Part shown: positions 5,649 to 7,194 of the stretch, in pieces
Position numbering within the stretch: the first letter of the stretch is position 1
How the letters are laid out: each line of letters begins with the position of its first letter
Source of the DNA: Candidatus Poseidoniaceae archaeon
GTDB taxonomy: Archaea > Thermoplasmatota > Poseidoniia > Poseidoniales > Poseidoniaceae
DNA: 7,194 nucleotides
Assembly: GCA_022451835.1 (NCBI GenBank)
Contig: JAKUNX010000090.1
Location: 1-7,194, forward strand
Direction: 5' to 3'
Made by a program: the position numbers and the translations under genes
The notes under the pieces: generated by a model
What the model was told of the DNA's origin: nothing
The model's input: the letters and a program-made list of their open reading frames with translations, nothing else
The model's database searches: none

Positions 5649-7103
5649 TCAGACTGGTTGGTTCCAAGTCAGACCTGAGTAGGTCTTCAAGACAGCACCT
5701 TGATTATCTCCACCAGGTGAGTAGACGATCCTAACAGTTGCATCAACTAGTTTGTGACCGTCAGCAGTTTGAGTCTTGACATATATGTCATCACCTGTAC
5801 TGAAGGAAGATATAGTCTCATCTTCATCAATTGTAACTACATCACCAAAGGTTACCAAGGAATCGCTGTTGAACGGCGAGAACCCGTAAACATGGTCTGT
5901 AGAAGCAAGGTTAGTTGTCTCGGAAACAATCACGCCATTTGCATCTAGATAGATTACTGTAACTTCAACCGCTTGAGTAGCTAATACAGTTTGTGCTTGA
6001 CCAACGGTAATCTTCCAGTGATCTGTTTCAACACTACCAGTATCAACGTTCTCGGCTGTGAAAGTTACTCTTGGCACTCCCTTTGTATCTGTGTCAGCAA
6101 GTTGAGCAGCCCACACATATACAACACCAGAAAGAACAACAGTGATTGCAACCATCAAGATAGTTGCGATTACTGGGCTTACTGCGGCATCATCATCAGA
6201 AATTTGCTCTTCAACAAATTCTTCTTCATCATCGTCTCTACGTCCAGCAAGGACAAGAGCGCTAACAAACAAGCCAGTTAGAGCAACTGCAATGATACTT
6301 GGTGCGAATGAAGCAACCGATAGAGCACCGATTGTTGTCACTGTAACTGGTAGAGCAACATCAGCAGTCTGCCAGTCTTGTCCAAAGGCACCATTGTATC
6401 CTTGTTCTGTGTGTTGACATGAGGAAGATTCACTCCATGCAACTTCATTGCCGCCGTTAGTAGACATCATGTTGTTACACCAGTTCTTATCTTCAAATGC
6501 TGGTCTTCTGTTAGATTGTTGACCATTAGCATCTTCACCAATTCTACCAGGTTCAGACCACTTTCCGAATACTTGACTGCTTGAAATAGCATTGTGTGAT
6601 TCAGGGTTGTCGGTTTGAACTTCGTTAACTGTACATGTACCAGCTGGGTTAGGAGTACAGGTTACTACGTCAACTTCTACCCAAACCTCAGTTGTAAGGT
6701 CTGTGATGTAAACTTCCCAGTCCTCAATATCCAGTGATTCACCGAATGCAGGTGGTGTGAAGTACTGTGGTAGTTCAACCTCAGTGTGTCCATCAGAATG
6801 CAGAGATACAACCAATAGATGATCGTATGTGTAGTCGCCGTCGTCGCCACCAGCATGGATGCTGAAGTCAACAGGTACATATGTTCCAGGCATTACATTA
6901 CTGACGCCATTGAAGCTGAATCCTTCAGTTTCGTCAAGGTAGTAGTCAGGAACATTCTCAACAACATTGTCAACTTCTACAGATAGGGTAACAGATACAC
7001 TCTCTTGTTGGTAGTTGTTAGGAGCATAGCCTTGTTGTTCTAACAATTCGTAGTTAGGCATGTAAGATGGTGGATTTGCAGTATCCGATAGTGTGAATGT
7101 CAT
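5649..7103 (-). CDS. Acidic membrane/surface protein with internal archaeal type IV pilin segment
   Basis: The first available ATG (7103) gives 484 residues. Residues 1-250 are an acidic, beta-rich, Asn/Gly/Ser-rich domain with four Cys (149, 157, 209, 229), suggesting an exported domain with disulfides. TM1 spans about 257-287 (GALSVASFAPSIIAVALTGL, then VSALVLAG), followed by RR and an acidic linker DDDEEEFVEEQISDDDA (290-306). Next comes AVSPVIATILMVAITVVLSG (307-326) running to YVWA, a close match to the archaeal pilin N-terminal domain (Pilin_N/DUF1628). A beta-rich C-terminal domain follows (about 340-484). By the positive-inside rule the N-domain is outside, the linker cytoplasmic and the C-domain outside. 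A pilin signal normally sits at the N terminus, so the internal position is odd. The ATG start is doubtful: no signal peptide follows it, GGTGAG abuts it with no spacing, and the same frame reads on upstream past one TAG. The gene is probably 5'-incomplete or interrupted. Function (adhesion or surface filament) is inference. Confidence 0.75.
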   Translation of the reverse strand: MTFTLSDTANPPSYMPNYELLEQQGYAPNNYQQESVSVTLSVEVDNVVENVPDYYLDETEGFSFNGVSNVMPGTYVPVDFSIHAGGDDGDYTYDHLLVVSLHSDGHTEVELPQYFTPPAFGESLDIEDWEVYITDLTTEVWVEVDVVTCTPNPAGTCTVNEVQTDNPESHNAISSSQVFGKWSEPGRIGEDANGQQSNRRPAFEDKNWCNNMMSTNGGNEVAWSESSSCQHTEQGYNGAFGQDWQTADVALPVTVTTIGALSVASFAPSIIAVALTGLFVSALVLAGRRDDDEEEFVEEQISDDDAAVSPVIATILMVAITVVLSGVVYVWAAQLADTDTKGVPRVTFTAENVDTGSVETDHWKITVGQAQTVLATQAVEVTVIYLDANGVIVSETTNLASTDHVYGFSPFNSDSLVTFGDVVTIDEDETISSFSTGDDIYVKTQTADGHKLVDATVRIVYSPGGDNQGAVLKTYSGLTWNQPV

Positions 7104-7193
7104 CTCACCGCGACCGTTAGCAGTTCTTGTTTGATGCTAACCATCATTTTTTAGAATATCAACTTCCCAAGGTTCTGCGTTGGTTGTAGCATC
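7104..7193 (-). other. In-frame upstream continuation of the pilin-like gene, interrupted by one TAG
   Basis: Reading the minus strand in the frame of the surface protein, the codons from the right edge give DATTNAEPWEVDILKNDG, then TAG (complement of 7137-7139), then HQTRTANGRGE, which joins the ATG at 7103 and MTFTLSD. Both sides look like the same beta-rich acidic protein (strand WEVDIL, loop, strand MTFTLSD). This suggests that the real gene extends beyond the window and has a nonsense codon, or that a preceding gene ends here and a new one starts 33 bases later. The sequence alone does not decide. Confidence 0.4.
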
Positions 7194-7194
7194 T

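Noticed and set aside
1..7194. CRISPR arrays, insertion sequences, phage or defence genes
   Set aside because: No regularly spaced repeats, transposase, integrase or terminal inverted repeats were seen. Almost all the sequence is accounted for by the listed genes.

Overview
The window looks like a moderately AT-rich piece of a euryarchaeal chromosome. The best archaeal markers are a Pelota-type ribosome rescue factor, the small (DP1) subunit of the archaea-specific DNA polymerase D, and a protein with an archaeal type IV pilin N-terminal segment. Bacterial-looking genes (formate-tetrahydrofolate ligase, CinA C-terminal domain) sit among them. This mix, with the acidic surface protein, suggests a marine planktonic lineage such as Marine Group II/III (Poseidoniales and relatives). 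The lineage is inferred from gene content and overall look, not from any search.

Left part (1-2341, plus strand): the C-terminal part of formate-tetrahydrofolate ligase runs in from the left edge. Four bases after its stop comes pelota, then a small unrecognised ORF starting at GTG 2024. Spacings are tight and Shine-Dalgarno-like motifs overlap the preceding stop codons, so these three probably form one transcript. The small ORF stops at an in-frame TGA (2213-2215), but the same frame stays open and protein-like to a TAG at 2339-2341. It is therefore either broken or recoded.

Middle (2344-4842): a minus-strand tRNA-Val(UAC) with an encoded CCA diverges from a plus-strand pair. The pair is a CinA C-terminal-domain (PncC-type) amidase with an added charged helical tail, followed by DP1 with an intact phosphoesterase active site. 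A 12-bp perfect palindrome lies between the tRNA and the cinA-like gene.

Right part (4844-7194, minus strand): a HAD phosphatase ends one base from the DP1 stop (convergent). Upstream of it, beyond a 139-bp gap holding a strong hairpin, is a large acidic membrane protein. Its pilin signature (AVSPVIATILMVAITVV) is internal, directly after another transmembrane helix and a short acidic, probably cytoplasmic, linker. Its frame continues 5' of the first ATG, past a single TAG, to the window edge, so the gene is probably 5'-incomplete or interrupted.

The genes cover one-carbon metabolism, ribosome rescue, tRNA supply, nucleotide-cofactor salvage, replication and cell-surface functions. Apart from the probable operons there is no evidence that they form one dedicated system. 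The two most unusual items are the TGA-split ORF next to pelota and the internal pilin signal.
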